Positions 13,301 through 25,696 of a stretch of DNA of 64,000 bases are shown in pieces; the first letter of the stretch is position 1; the number at the start of each line of letters is the position of its first letter. Both the position numbers and the translations under genes were made by a program. The DNA comes from Rotaria macrura. Its lineage: Eukaryota; Rotifera; Eurotatoria; Philodinida; Philodinidae. The stretch lies in assembly GCA_900239685.1 (NCBI GenBank), contig OENT01000003.1:124001-188000 (forward strand), given 5' to 3'. Below the pieces are notes generated by a model, which saw only the letters and a program-made list of their open reading frames with translations, ran no database searches and had not been told where the DNA came from.

Positions 13301-13439
13301 AACCTTGATCTGTCTGCTTTTTGGTGTTCATCGATATTAATACCTTAGCTCGATATTCTGGATAACAAGTAAATTGCGCGCTTCTTGCTTACTCTGATAT
13401 ACTTTTAGTTTTGTGTCTACTTATACGTTCGATTATCGA
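10302..13439. other. Intergenic region
   Basis: About 3 kb of AT-rich sequence without a supportable complete gene. Near its right end (about 13040-13156) one frame is open, basic and followed by a strong donor GTAAGT at 13157; it could be a 5' exon of the next gene. Confidence 0.5.
10455..10460 (+). terminator. Polyadenylation signal AATAAA of the LURP-one gene
   Basis: Canonical hexamer about 155 nt after the stop codon. Confidence 0.5.
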
Positions 13440-15712
13440 ATGGCTTCGTTCGGTATCTCGTTTCCTAAACTTACTTTGTGTCGAACATCAGCATCGAAAG
13501 TTGATGCAAACCCAACTTCATCGATAACAACTGGGCCATCGACAATGACAACGATAGCGACAGCGACAACGACAGCGACAACGACAACAACAACTGCTAC
13601 TAATACGAACACTCCAACGACGGGTGCTCGAACCCTTTCTCTTTCAATTAGAAATGTACCAAGTCAACCGCTTCAATATGATATTTCAACAACAGCAGCA
13701 GCAAAGAAAATGACATCTTTTGCTACCATGCTTGCTATTGATGGTGAGACTAAACAATTACCGAAGACTTTATCTGTTTTCAATGAGCTTCAAATTGATA
13801 ATGGTATGAATAATAAAATTTTTTTGCTTTAAGAAATATTCTTGTGCATGCCTAGACATCGGAGACAAAGATGAAAAAAGACGACGAGAAGAAAATTCAA
13901 GAGATATTATTATTCCCTCATCATTAAAGTCTATAGGAGCAATTGATTATCGATCTGATGTTCGATGTCTTCTTAATACTGATTCAAAAAAACAGTTGCA
14001 CGAGTTCAAAGATAAACAAGCACAATCTCTACAAGCACAACAATCAAATCATACGTTTACACCACCGACATCAAGCCTAAGTAATGAATCATTCTCTTCA
14101 CTATCAAATGATTTACATATCACTCCATCATCTGTGTCAGTCGAATTACCTCAATTTAAATATGCTATAGAAAAATTTCTTATTAGTGGTGATGATAATG
14201 ACGATCCAATTTATCAGGTGGCTGAAGAATTTTCATGTTGTTGTTCTCTTTATTATCCAGGTAGAAATATATATATATATATAGACATTTATCATTAACT
14301 CACCTATTTCGTTTGTAACACTCTAGAACAATATGAAACGGTTGATTGTTCAAATACAGTAACATCATCCGATGTAAAAAATGATAGATTTGATATTAGT
14401 GATAATATTGAACTTCAATCGACACAAAGGCAAAATACCAATGATGAAGTATCATCTCATCTTCAACCAACATCATATAATATGAAATGGTATGTTAGTG
14501 AATTACGCATCAATCGACCTTTGATTTATCGAACACAATGGACGAATGGACAACAACGAGGAAGCAATCGAAAATTCAGTCATTCAGTAAACGATCTTAA
14601 TGAAATTTACAATGTGATAAATCGTTCGGAAACTAATAAATATAGAACGAAAATCGATAATAAAGATGATCTTACATATTCAACTTTATCACTAGAGTAT
14701 CTCGATTGCCCACAGCAACAACGACAACGTCGTCATCAATCTGATGATAATATTCTTCGTGCTAAAATTTTATCATGTACAGATGAAGGTGATTTTAATA
14801 ATATGAATAGTGATGAAGATGATCAACATCTATCACGTATGTTTGTTTTAAATATATCAGTAGTTTTATTTAAAAAGTACAACTTTGAAATCTTTTACAG
14901 CATTATATAGCCGAAGAACACTAGATCGATCACTTGGCAAAGATGATACCTTAATTAGGAACGAATCAGTGAAAAAGAAATTATTCGATATTCTAAATGA
15001 TGACGAACTCGAAAATGCATGTCTTGAAGATATGAGTCTAGAGTTTGAAAAACTCTCTCATACTCATCATTATCCTTCACATCATCGCCATGATCTTCCA
15101 ATAATTAATTCATTTTCATCATCGTCCGATGATGTTTTCTATGGTTCACCTTCTAATGAACTACATCTACCGCTATCAACCGTTCCACCATTGTCATTAT
15201 CATACGATGAAAACCTGTCAACAAATATAAATAATACGACAGAACACTATTTCGGTCGGTCACGTTTAATCACAACAAGTCTTGATAAAATTTCGATGAA
15301 TCAAAATGCACATGATCAAACATGCTCATCGTATCTTTCACGGCCGTTGTATGATAAAAGTGCACCATCCTGGTACACATCACCATTACCGCAATGGCGT
15401 ACAGATGATCAACTATCGATGACATCAGTACTAAAAAAACATTCGTCTAAAAATGATGTTTTCCTGAATTGTATCGATGATTTTGACCCTAATCGATTAT
15501 TGCGAACCAAAGCTACCCAGTGTGGTGTAAAAGACAATAACGGTATAGAGAAGTATCATCATCAGCGTCATCATCATCATCTTTGTAAATGTAAAGAGCA
15601 AAAGCATGTAAGCTATTCATTATTGAATTCATCGACACCATTAGTCGATGACTCTACGCCAATACTTCCTATTATTCAAGATAAATCATCGAATCTTCTG
15701 ATGTTTATTTAG
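13440..15712 (+). CDS. Unrecognised Ser/Thr-rich, largely disordered protein
   Basis: Four exons join in consistent phase 1: 13440-13803, 13856-14260, 14327-14836, 14901-15712, giving 696 aa. I do not recognise the family. The N-terminal part has a Thr/Ala repeat (about residues 38-60), then mixed polar sequence. A helical acidic-basic segment (SVKKKLFDILNDDELE) lies just after the last intron, and a His-rich stretch with clustered Cys (HHQRHHHHLCKCK) is near the C-terminus. No signal peptide or membrane segment. The exon holding the ATG begins at an acceptor at 13408 and its frame is open back to that acceptor, so translation could start in an upstream exon. Codon use and intron structure resemble the neighbours, so this is a real gene rather than noise. 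Confidence 0.72.
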
Positions 15713-16819
15713 AAAAGAAAACCCCTCTATTCTTCTTCTACGTCTTCATCTTTTGCTTGTAATTTATCATCAGTATTCCCTCACCACATAAAACGTGCAA
15801 TCACAAATGTTTTTCTGTATAACGATTAGAAACAGTATATGTGGAGTTGTTTTTTCCTTTTTTTTTCTTGTATTCATAAATGCAATCAATCAGCGATGAA
15901 TTTTTATTTCTTGTTCAATGTATTGTTTTTGCACTATGCTTGATAATTATCTTGCGCATCATGTATATTATTCATGCTTTAGTATAGTTAATGGGTTATT
16001 GATTAATTGATAAACCATTCATTTCCATACAGATATTGGAATTTAGTGTAGCTATAATTTCGATAATTTAGTGTATCGTAATCTTTAATAAATTGATATT
16101 CGATTACTAACTTATGAAAAATAAGGCAACGAAACATTTCTTTTTTTTTCAAATCTGCGAATTTCTATCCGATTACAATCATGTTCCACGCATAAATTCA
16201 CCATACAAAAGTGCGACTGCGAAGGACATTGTGATAAAGTATATATCTGTACAAATGGTTTCTCGAAGGTTTGTTTTTATTTGAGTCTTTCATGTGTATA
16301 CAATTTAATCGATGCCAACATTTGATTTTATCTGTCATTAGAATCGACTCGAAGAAAAAGAAGTTTGTTGAATCTAGACCATGCTACATGTGCCTATCCA
16401 GTCAGTCGTATTCAGTTCGTTTTCCTTCTGATAGGTGATGCAAACACTTGTGTAGAACGCTGAATGATTCGATCACTAACGAATATTGTCTAACAGATCT
16501 TGACATTGCTCTCATTTGGAATAACATGATACATGGATGAATAAACAATTGAAATGGATTATTAAAGTAAATATGAAAATAAATTTTCTTGGCGCGTTGA
16601 AAGAAAACAGTCGAATGAAGAAAAATAGAAATCAATGAATAAATATAAATATATGTATATACGTAGTTTCATGGATTTATTTATTTTTCTCCAATATTTT
16701 CAATAGTAAATTTCAATGAAAAAGAACACGATTCTTGATGTAAATAGTAATATTCTATGATGTTATTTGATTACAATATCTGACTCTTTTACGATATATT
16801 TGAATCATCAGTTTGCCAC
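15713..16819. other. Intergenic region
   Basis: AT-rich, no supported exon. A 3' splice site (ATCATCAG ending at 16811) lies nine nucleotides before the next ATG. Confidence 0.5.
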
Positions 16820-17812
16820 ATGGATCATACTCAACAAAAATATGATGGCGATGATTCAATATTAAAATTAAATCGACATCAGAATTCATTATCTGTCACA
16901 TTGTCAACAACATCAATCTTAGACTTATCATTCAAAACGACCTCTCACACAATACCAGCACAATCAAATATGCACGTTGATATACCAATGATCCAAGCTA
17001 AAACATTTCGTAAGCGTTTCTATCAACAAAGAAAGAAAATCGACCATTGTATTTCCTCTCATTCGATGACAACAACAATCAGTAGTACATCACCGTCGAC
17101 TACAACGATAATAAAGAAAGTTGACCATCGAAATGAATCGTTAAAGAAATACTCGAAAGTCCAAACACAAAAAGCTCGACCGTTGGGCATAGGTTTACGT
17201 AAATGTATTGAATGTCGACAACTTAAACATATTCTCCTAGCTGAATGTACTCTATGTTATCGAATGATGGATGTTGATTTGAAAGATTGCAGATGTCAAA
17301 CGCTTACAAATAAGAATGTTATTCATCATTTCATTTGCTCTACATGTAACAGTGAATTAACACTCGACGGATATCTTATTTGTGCTAATCGAACATGTCA
17401 AACAATATTATCCGCATTGTTAGATAAAGACATTACAACTAGAATTGAAGAAAAATCTCTTTCTTCGACTAGCTTTACAAATATATACCATCCGAGATCA
17501 TTACATAGAACAGTCGCTGTACAAATCAATACATTAAACAATGTACCGTCACTACAAAGCCTTTTATCAACTATTGCAGCTGATGAGAATGAGGAATCAT
17601 CGTCATTGTCATGGTCGAAACATGACATAGATGGAACGATAATAACATCATCGGATTCTTCAGATTTAGTTTCAATGAGTATGAACAGTGATATGAATGC
17701 TTCGCTTCATAATATAAAAAGAAATATGACAATGGGATTTAATTCGAATCAACCAACAAGATTAACTTTACAATCTGAAAATAAAGTACGGCAATGTCTA
17801 TCAAAAACATAG
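16820..17812 (+). CDS. Cysteine-rich, putative zinc-binding protein (possible 5' exon of the following gene)
   Basis: A 330-codon open frame starting with ATG. Flanking regions are Ser/Thr-rich and probably disordered; the centre (residues about 133-195) carries paired cysteines: KCIEC, ECTLC, DCRC, CSTC and CANRTC with HH between. This resembles treble-clef or RING-like zinc ligand spacing without a clear match. Two readings are possible. It may be a single-exon gene ending at the TAG at 17810. Or it may be spliced from a phase-0 donor (AAA, then GTACGG at 17786) to the phase-0 acceptor at 18572, which would make it the start of the next gene; the donor is weak. No diagnostic family motif found. 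Confidence 0.6.
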   Translation: MDHTQQKYDGDDSILKLNRHQNSLSVTLSTTSILDLSFKTTSHTIPAQSNMHVDIPMIQAKTFRKRFYQQRKKIDHCISSHSMTTTISSTSPSTTTIIKKVDHRNESLKKYSKVQTQKARPLGIGLRKCIECRQLKHILLAECTLCYRMMDVDLKDCRCQTLTNKNVIHHFICSTCNSELTLDGYLICANRTCQTILSALLDKDITTRIEEKSLSSTSFTNIYHPRSLHRTVAVQINTLNNVPSLQSLLSTIAADENEESSSLSWSKHDIDGTIITSSDSSDLVSMSMNSDMNASLHNIKRNMTMGFNSNQPTRLTLQSENKVRQCLSKT

Positions 17813-18572
17813 GATAAAGTGTGCACGAAAAGTTTCCACCTCGATAGTATATAGTAAAGGCAATGTGTGCAAAGTAAAGTACTAACTAATTGTGTATATG
17901 TTTAAAAAAAAAGTTTTCTACGACTTTCGAACTGATCTTCTATAGATAAAAGCCTTGTCAGGAACTAACACAGTGTTGTTGAGAAGTAAAACTGATATTT
18001 TTCTAATTATCTATCCGTGTTCCATAGTCATTAAGTCGTTTTTGTATGCATTCGATGTTTTGGATTCATCTGTATTCGAAACATTAATCATCCGAACAAT
18101 GACAATCTTTAATTAACGTACGATAAAATTGTACCATTGCCAACGAGATTTTTTTCTTCCAATACATTGTCCAAACGTTATTAGTAGATCTCAACGGGTT
18201 ACATAGTATTGATTCAAATAAATCGAATTATCTTCTTTTTCTTCTAACATTTTTCATATAGTTTTATGACATATTTGAAATTTTGTATCATCGATAAAAT
18301 AAATATCGTCCGAATCTTTTTCAAGATTCAAGCTCAACTTTCAATAGTTAAATAATTACAGAAGAAGACAACTCGAATCATCTATTCTGAATTGAAGAGT
18401 AAACTATTTAAATTCTAGTAAATAAACTTTCAATCTGACCAAATACATCGAAATAAATCATGCACACTAAAGTTGTTTGTCCAGAAATTTTCGGTCTATC
18501 ATTTTTATATAGCCAATTAATTCTTAGCTTAAAACAAATAAAACCATAGAATTTCATCATACTTCTTTGTAG
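17813..18572. other. Gap between the cysteine-rich ORF and the following gene
   Basis: No coding sequence seen. AATAAA occurs at about 18214 and 18298, which supports a gene end here; equally the whole stretch could be a 0.8-kb intron. Confidence 0.45.
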
Positions 18573-21500
18573 ATAAAAGTGATCAATGATAAAACAATAC
18601 ATAGCGATCTAGAATCTGCTAAAATGCAAAAGCCACCACCATGTTTAGCGATGGTGGATATTGTTCGAAATCATCGGGATAGGCCATCGGCATTACTTAA
18701 ACTCAAAAAGAATGAAACATGTCAAACACAGTTATCGTGCTTGATCGATATTGATGAAATGATTCAATGTGATGAAATACCGAAGCCAACTATTATAAGA
18801 ACAAATGATCCAAACCAATGCGAACGTCAAATTCAAGTTGATACGATAAAAGTATGTTTTAATCATCCATTGCAAACACGTATGGAAATCGTTGATCATA
18901 TGGGACAAACTTCATTAATAAATCTAATAACTGATGAAAACATTTTACGTACACTTACCGATCGAGATGGTAGATCAGTGAATATAAATTTTCGATTGGT
19001 TCAAACGAATTCATCTACTATATTTTTAGGACAACGTTGGTCTGAATTTGTCGACCAATTGATCAATCAACAATCAAATATTTCATTAAGTGAAATCGGA
19101 CAACATTTACTTGCTACTGTGCATGCATATATAAATTTGAAAACGTTCTTATTGTAGTCTATTTTGTTTCTAGATTGAACGTTTATATACAGCTGATAGA
19201 TTACATACGTTAACAAGTGGTCAATTACAACGTAAAGTTCGCTATGCCATGTCTCAATTAAAACATAAAGATGAACATTCATTCTTAAGAAATGATTTTA
19301 AAACGACCAAAAATCATCGAACACTTATAAATCCTAAAAAACCGGCTGGTTGCAATAGTCCCGTAGATATGGTAGTGACAGTAAGACAAATTGATAAGCG
19401 TCAGAATTATGACTCGGAATCTTCACCCGATCATATCTGGAAACCGTATGTTGATCGTTTATTCGACCAAGGCCATTCGGCTGATGAAATTCAACGATTA
19501 TTACAACAGGCCGCCAAAACAACCATGCTATTCGATGATCATCGTTTGCAAGATGTTTTCGATTACATTAGTATAAATGCAAAACAACAAAGAGCAAAAC
19601 CAGCATCATCACAAATCGAGTTCGTTGCAGCTGCAACTAAAATGAAATCAACAATAAACGAACGATCGCAACCAAATAACACACCGCAAGCAATGAAAAT
19701 CAATGAAATCATGAGCAGTCACAAAGGAATTGTTAGATGTTCATCGACACCAGTAAATAAATTTTGTTTGATACTTCTATAGAAAAAAAAAGAGTAGTTT
19801 ATTTATGAATCTTGTCCATAATGTAGTCAGGAACAGTCATGTTGGGCTCATCATTATCACAAGATTATCGTGACAAAGATCAACGAGTTGCTATCGATCG
19901 AACAAAACATAAAAACAGTTCACCTGCTACTCAATTGAACGGTAGTTTAATTGAAGCAATTAGTAGTGAATCGATTGTAATTCAAATTGAACCAACTGAA
20001 AATAATTCCACCATTGTTTTGAATAAATATGAAAAAGAAAAAAATTTATTTTCAAACATGCTGACCGATCGAAGTCATGTCAATATGATGGATGATCGTA
20101 GTTCAAATGACTCGAAGAAATATCAATTGATTGTCAGTGCGGGTCAGTTTTTCACATCGAGAAATATTTTATAGAACTTTGAAAACTTCATTTTTTTTTG
20201 TATTCATGTATCAACAGATAGAAAAAGTGATCATAGTACCATGAGCAATATTCAAACATCAGACTCAATTCAAGCAGTAGTCAATCCTGTCGTTTCACAA
20301 ACGACTAAAATATCCAGTTGTCATACTCTAGAAAGTAAGAAAAAACCGAATTCTATCTCAAACATATGATTAAATCTAACAATAAAAACTTTCAACGTCA
20401 TAGGTATCGAAGCAACTAGCACGACACTAGATCTTTTACAAGAATATCAAAAGATAATTATACCATTAAAAGTTGTTAATGAGAAAACTACCTATAATAA
20501 CCATCTTTCAAGTAAAATTCTGATTAAATCCGATACTGAAGGTCAGTTTATTTGTCTAATAGAATAAAATTGAATTCAATCAATAAAAATTCTCATAGCT
20601 TCTTTAAGACAAGTTCACCACCGTATGAATGAAACCAATGAATATTCATCGCAACATGCTGAATCAATGTCTAACATACAACTAGACTTAAGAAAACAAA
20701 CGATCATATCAGCAGAAAATCAACAGATCGCTAGTCCTATAAGATGCCATCCTATACCATATACATGTTCAAACAAGAAAATATCAATAGAAACTTTAGA
20801 ACGTGTACTCATCTGTCCAATAGAGAATGTTCCACAAATGAACACAGAACACAACAAAAAGCAATCGATCACGAATGCACATAATGATATTAGTGCATTA
20901 GAACTGTCTTCGAATGTAGAAAGTGAATCGAATGATGTTCAATCTCAAAAAGAATGGCTTGACTCTTTACTTTCAAAACTATCTGACAACACCAGCCGAA
21001 TATCAGGTATGTCCTATATTGAATTCCGTTGTAAGTCATCACATTAACTATAAATATAAATATAAATGAATTGATTTATATAAAAATGATCTCCTCGATT
21101 TCTCCGTCTTTTTATTAGTGATCGATCAAGTTAAAACTAATGCAGGACATCAAAACAAAATTGAACAAGAAGAAAAACAAGAATTAATCGATGAACAAAT
21201 ATCGTCATTAACTGAACGATCCAAATCATCGAAACATATTGTTGAACATGAAACAAATCTAATGGAAATAAATCATGACAGATTGACTAAACAATATGTA
21301 ACTGATGTAATCATACTTAGAAGAGAATATGCAATGTCGATGATCGTTCCGAATCAGATCGTTTTTATTATTGATGAACAATTTCAACTGACTGAAGCAA
21401 AAATATTAGAAAACAATCCAGACACATCTTCGGAACGAATTTCGAATACAAAAAATCGATTCATATCGTTGTCGAAGAAGAAAGATAATGAGCTTAATAC

Positions 21501-24500
21501 CGAAGATTTTGCAAATCGAAATCATGATTCGAATGGTATACATCAAACGTCAACTTCTAATAAATTGCTCCATGAAAGTTTTGTCGATGAAAAACGTCAA
21601 TCAGGTTCATCCATGAGTAATGATAAAATACAACTGATAAACGTTGGATCTTCATCACCATCAGATATTGTGCTATCAGAGCAACAACTTCATATACAAC
21701 ATCACGATATTGTTACTTTGCAAACAAGCATGACTCCAAGTATATTGAAAGCTAATGAAAAAACAGAATCATCACAAGAACTTCTTGATTATTATGAAAA
21801 CGAACGAAATCTATCACCGTTGATATTTCTAACAGAAGATATGCTGGTAAATTTTTTCGAGTTATTGATGAATTTGTTGATGAATTTAAATCATTGTCAA
21901 GTGATTCTTTATGCTTCTAGCAGTTAGAAACAAATCTTGATTATATCTCACAAACAAAAACAGAGCCATCATCATTATCATCGAGTAATCAAGAAAAAGA
22001 AGAAAAAATGAAATCTATTGCAAGATTGTCTTCAGATAATGATCAAGTTGAAGTATTCTTATACGTTCTGATCTCACTTATATAACATAAGTGAACTTTA
22101 TTCACGTACTACATTTAGAGTTTATTAGATACAAATGAATCTCATCCCGATATGAGAGACACGTCAGAGTCGTTATTTTCCGATGCAAACGTACTCGACG
22201 AACGTACATCTATAATGTTGTCATCAGTACTCATCATCAAGAATAGCTTAGACAAAGTTCAGTTGCCCGTTTCAATCAAATACTTCAGTTCATCTAATGT
22301 CATACGATCAAATTCGCTTCTCATACATTTGAATGATTCACATGGTTCAATATCATTTAAAAATTCAATAATCCATAATAGTTCGACATTCGATGAAGAC
22401 GAACGTTCCTTGACCGATTCGAATAATGAAAATATTCTAGTAAAAGCATCGATGTGGGATAGGGCCAATAAGCAAAAATCAATTGAAAGAAATATTAACG
22501 AGATTTCTAGTGAATATCCCCGATCTACTATCATATCATGGGGTTATAATATTACACCACAATCTGTACGATCAATACTTTCTCCATTCACAACAGCAGT
22601 AAATATCTACTGAATTATTAAAATCTATTCATAATAATGAATTATATAGGAAATTGAACCCGTAGAATTCAGCAAAATGGCAACCTCATTATCTTCCTCT
22701 TTAGACGCGACTTCAATTCCAGCAACGTAAAGTCGACTGTATTTTACAATAGAGATAATGTTTCATTCATGTATCATTCAGTATAAATAACACATCTGAA
22801 AAAAATCGAACCATCGTCGAACATACTAGCACTTCAGATCTACTTGTTCAAGGTACACATCATAAATAGATTCCCAAATTACAACTATTGTATCATTTAT
22901 TTCACACATAGGATCAATGAAATCATTGATAAATGCAGCAACAACTCATCACGTAAATAATGATGGTGAGGATCGAAGATCTATAAAGCTCTTATCTACT
23001 GAACATGATCGTTTGATCGATAATATATCGACGAAAGACGCTGACAATAAATTAAATCGTAATGATGACACATTAAAAAATTTATCCGGTAAAAATAAAT
23101 ACTCTTCTAAAAGTCACCATCCGACTTTGTGTTCACTTATTAAACAGCAGATTTATTCATCGAACCACAGCTAAGTTCGTTTGACGATGATGCCATTCCT
23201 ATTCTATCATCATTAAAATTGAGAAGTAAAGAGGATTTTATCAGCGAAACAGTCGACGATCAAAAATCGAAGACACAGGTAGAAACTGGCAAAACTTTTT
23301 CTCCGACTGTGATCGCTGTTGACGACTTTAAAAGTAGGTGAAAAGTAGTAAACTATACGTTCACCATTATTAATTTATATTTCACTACACAAACATGATT
23401 GTTTCTCACTACAAGAGATTCCAGCACACTATTCATTGCCATCATCCACTGCTTCCATAGATAGTGTCGACAGAAAAACGAAACAGCAATCTGAGACTCT
23501 AAGTCAAGACATACCCGTGACTTTAAAAACTTCACATACATCACCAACATCCAATACATCAGTTGAAGAAAATGGATCATATAAATTACCGATGAAACAT
23601 GCCATTTCTGAAAAATTATCTTCGATTGAAACGACTCTTAATGTGACTCTTGAAGACAATTCTACATCTGAGGTAAATGATAATCTACTTACTTGATCAT
23701 GCAGTTTTTAAATTAGTTACATTTCATCTTTTTTCACAGCATTCAACGACTAAATATGACAAATCAGAAGAATATCCAAGTATCCAATCATCATTGCCAA
23801 ATGAAAACAGGTCCATTGTGATGAGAAAAACCTCGAAAATTATGAGCAATGCTATATGTTTTAGCCGTCAAGATCAAATTCAACAATGGAACAAAACAAA
23901 TTCATGGGAAAATGAAAGCTTAACAAAACCATGTAATGAATCTGACCGTATTTCCTTGAATGCAAAAACTCTATATTTAGTATTGTCACTTTCAAACCAA
24001 AAACTAACAACAGATATCGACAGTGAAACGAAGAATCAACTCGGCCAAGTACAAAAAGAAATAATGACACATAGTTTATAAAGAGTCATACAACATACTT
24101 AATTTTCTTCTAGATTCGTTCTTCACTTCCTGTTAAACATGTAGATAATAATAAAGATTCATTAGACGATCAAAACAACACTAGCAGTACGGTGAAAAAG
24201 CATTCACCAACGATTCTCAACTCAGACATAAAGTGCATGCATGAATCTATTTCTTCGTTAAAAATAAAGCAACGAATCGTTACTTCCACGACAGCTGTTG
24301 TATTACCATCATCTTTTACTAATAGTCACATACCACAACAAGACATGAAAACTTGGTTATCTTCACAAGAGAGAAAAATTGACAAGTCGACATTAGACGA
24401 TCGATTGGATTTGACTTTGGAAAATACGCCGAAATTACAAAGAATATCCTCATCAAGCTTTATACAACAAAATAAGTAAATAGTTCTCTTGATTGCTAAT

Positions 24501-25362
24501 AAATGTTTTAGACTACAGTCAATGATTGATTTGAATTGTCCCTTTTCGCAGTCGAACTCTTGAGAATCTTTATTATAGTTTGGAAAATGAAAAGCTATCT
24601 TCCTCATCAAGACAAAAGCTACCTGATGATAACTCTCATCATATACATTCGCAACAACGACCACCATTAAATACAACATTAGGCCGAGTCAACATTCCTT
24701 CATTATCAATGCCGAAACTTTTGCTAAAGCGATCTTCAGTCAAAAAGTATACTTCTACTGCACAAGTAACAAAACCAAATGGAATATTATCTACAACAGA
24801 TGTTAGTATATCTTCAAGTAATATTGCTACTAGCAATCCGTTAAGAAATACAAATTCAAAGACGAACAATCTCGATGATGTCGCATCATTGAAAAGAGAA
24901 AAGAAAAATGACAATATCAAAGGTGAAACTGTTTCACGGGCTGACTCTATTTTTAAAAAGAGCATGCTAAGAAAAAAAGACTCCAAGTCATCTCAAAGTC
25001 CATCATTAATATCTCAAAGAAAACGACAACAACAGCTCAAAATTTCAAAGCAAAAATCACCGAATAATAGTTTATTAACGAATTCCGATTTAGTCTACGA
25101 TACTGAACAAGGATCTGATGCATGGATGAAAAGTCATGAAGAAATAAGTCAAATGCTTAGTACGAGTGAACAAGATGGGAAAAAATCACAAGTTTACAAA
25201 CGAAAACAAAAACACAACAGTAATAAACATCATATAGTCGACGGTTCAAAATTTGTGCCATTCAATTTAAAAGCACGTGGTGATCATCAAGCTCATACTG
25301 TCGATTCTTCAAGATGTAAATTATATTTTAATGTTCATGCTAATTTGACTTTTGAGATGTAA
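18573..25362 (+). CDS. Giant Ser/Thr-rich protein of unknown function, 17 exons
   Basis: Seventeen exons chain with matching phases: 18573-19118, 19174-19752, 19827-20142, 20218-20334, 20404-20541, 20599-21006, 21119-21846, 21924-22052, 22119-22598, 22650-22726, 22782-22852, 22912-23088, 23148-23333, 23416-23672, 23740-24048, 24114-24475 and 24552-25362. The first exon begins at an acceptor; its first in-frame ATG is at 18624. The product is about 1,880 aa. The first two exons look folded (for example GQRWSEFVDQLINQQ and LYTADRLHTLTSGQLQRKVR); the rest is polar, low-complexity and probably disordered, with a basic Lys/Arg/Gln-rich segment near the end (ISQRKRQQQLKISKQK). No known domain recognised. 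It either ends at the TAA at 25360 or splices from a phase-1 donor (GTAAAT at 25316) into the kinesin-like exon at 25697. Confidence 0.68.
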
Positions 25363-25484
25363 ATCTATATGAGAACACATTTAATTACTTTGATGGATTT
25401 CGATATGTACATGATAGAGACCTACGGATGACTTTTCTCACTAAAAATACTACTACGAATGTTATTGATATAAATTCAAAGATC

Positions 25485-25516
25485 GTACACGAATAATAAC
25501 ACTGCTATTCGTGTAC
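25485..25516. repeat. Perfect 11-bp inverted repeat (hairpin)
   Basis: Arms GTACACGAATA (25485-25495) and TATTCGTGTAC (25506-25516) are exact reverse complements around a 10-nt loop. It lies between the giant disordered gene and the kinesin-like exon, in the proposed intron or intergenic gap. Confidence 0.8.
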
Positions 25517-25696
25517 ATTGTATTAAACTCTTTACGATATTCATTGAGAACTAAGAAAAAGAATATAGTAAAGATATGCGCTTCAACATGGATCGAATAA
25601 AATAATGTCTCTGTAATTAGTCGTAACAATAGTTACATGATCTTACATATTTGAATCAAGATGTGAATTATAATACTAATAGTTTTCTCTTCATAG

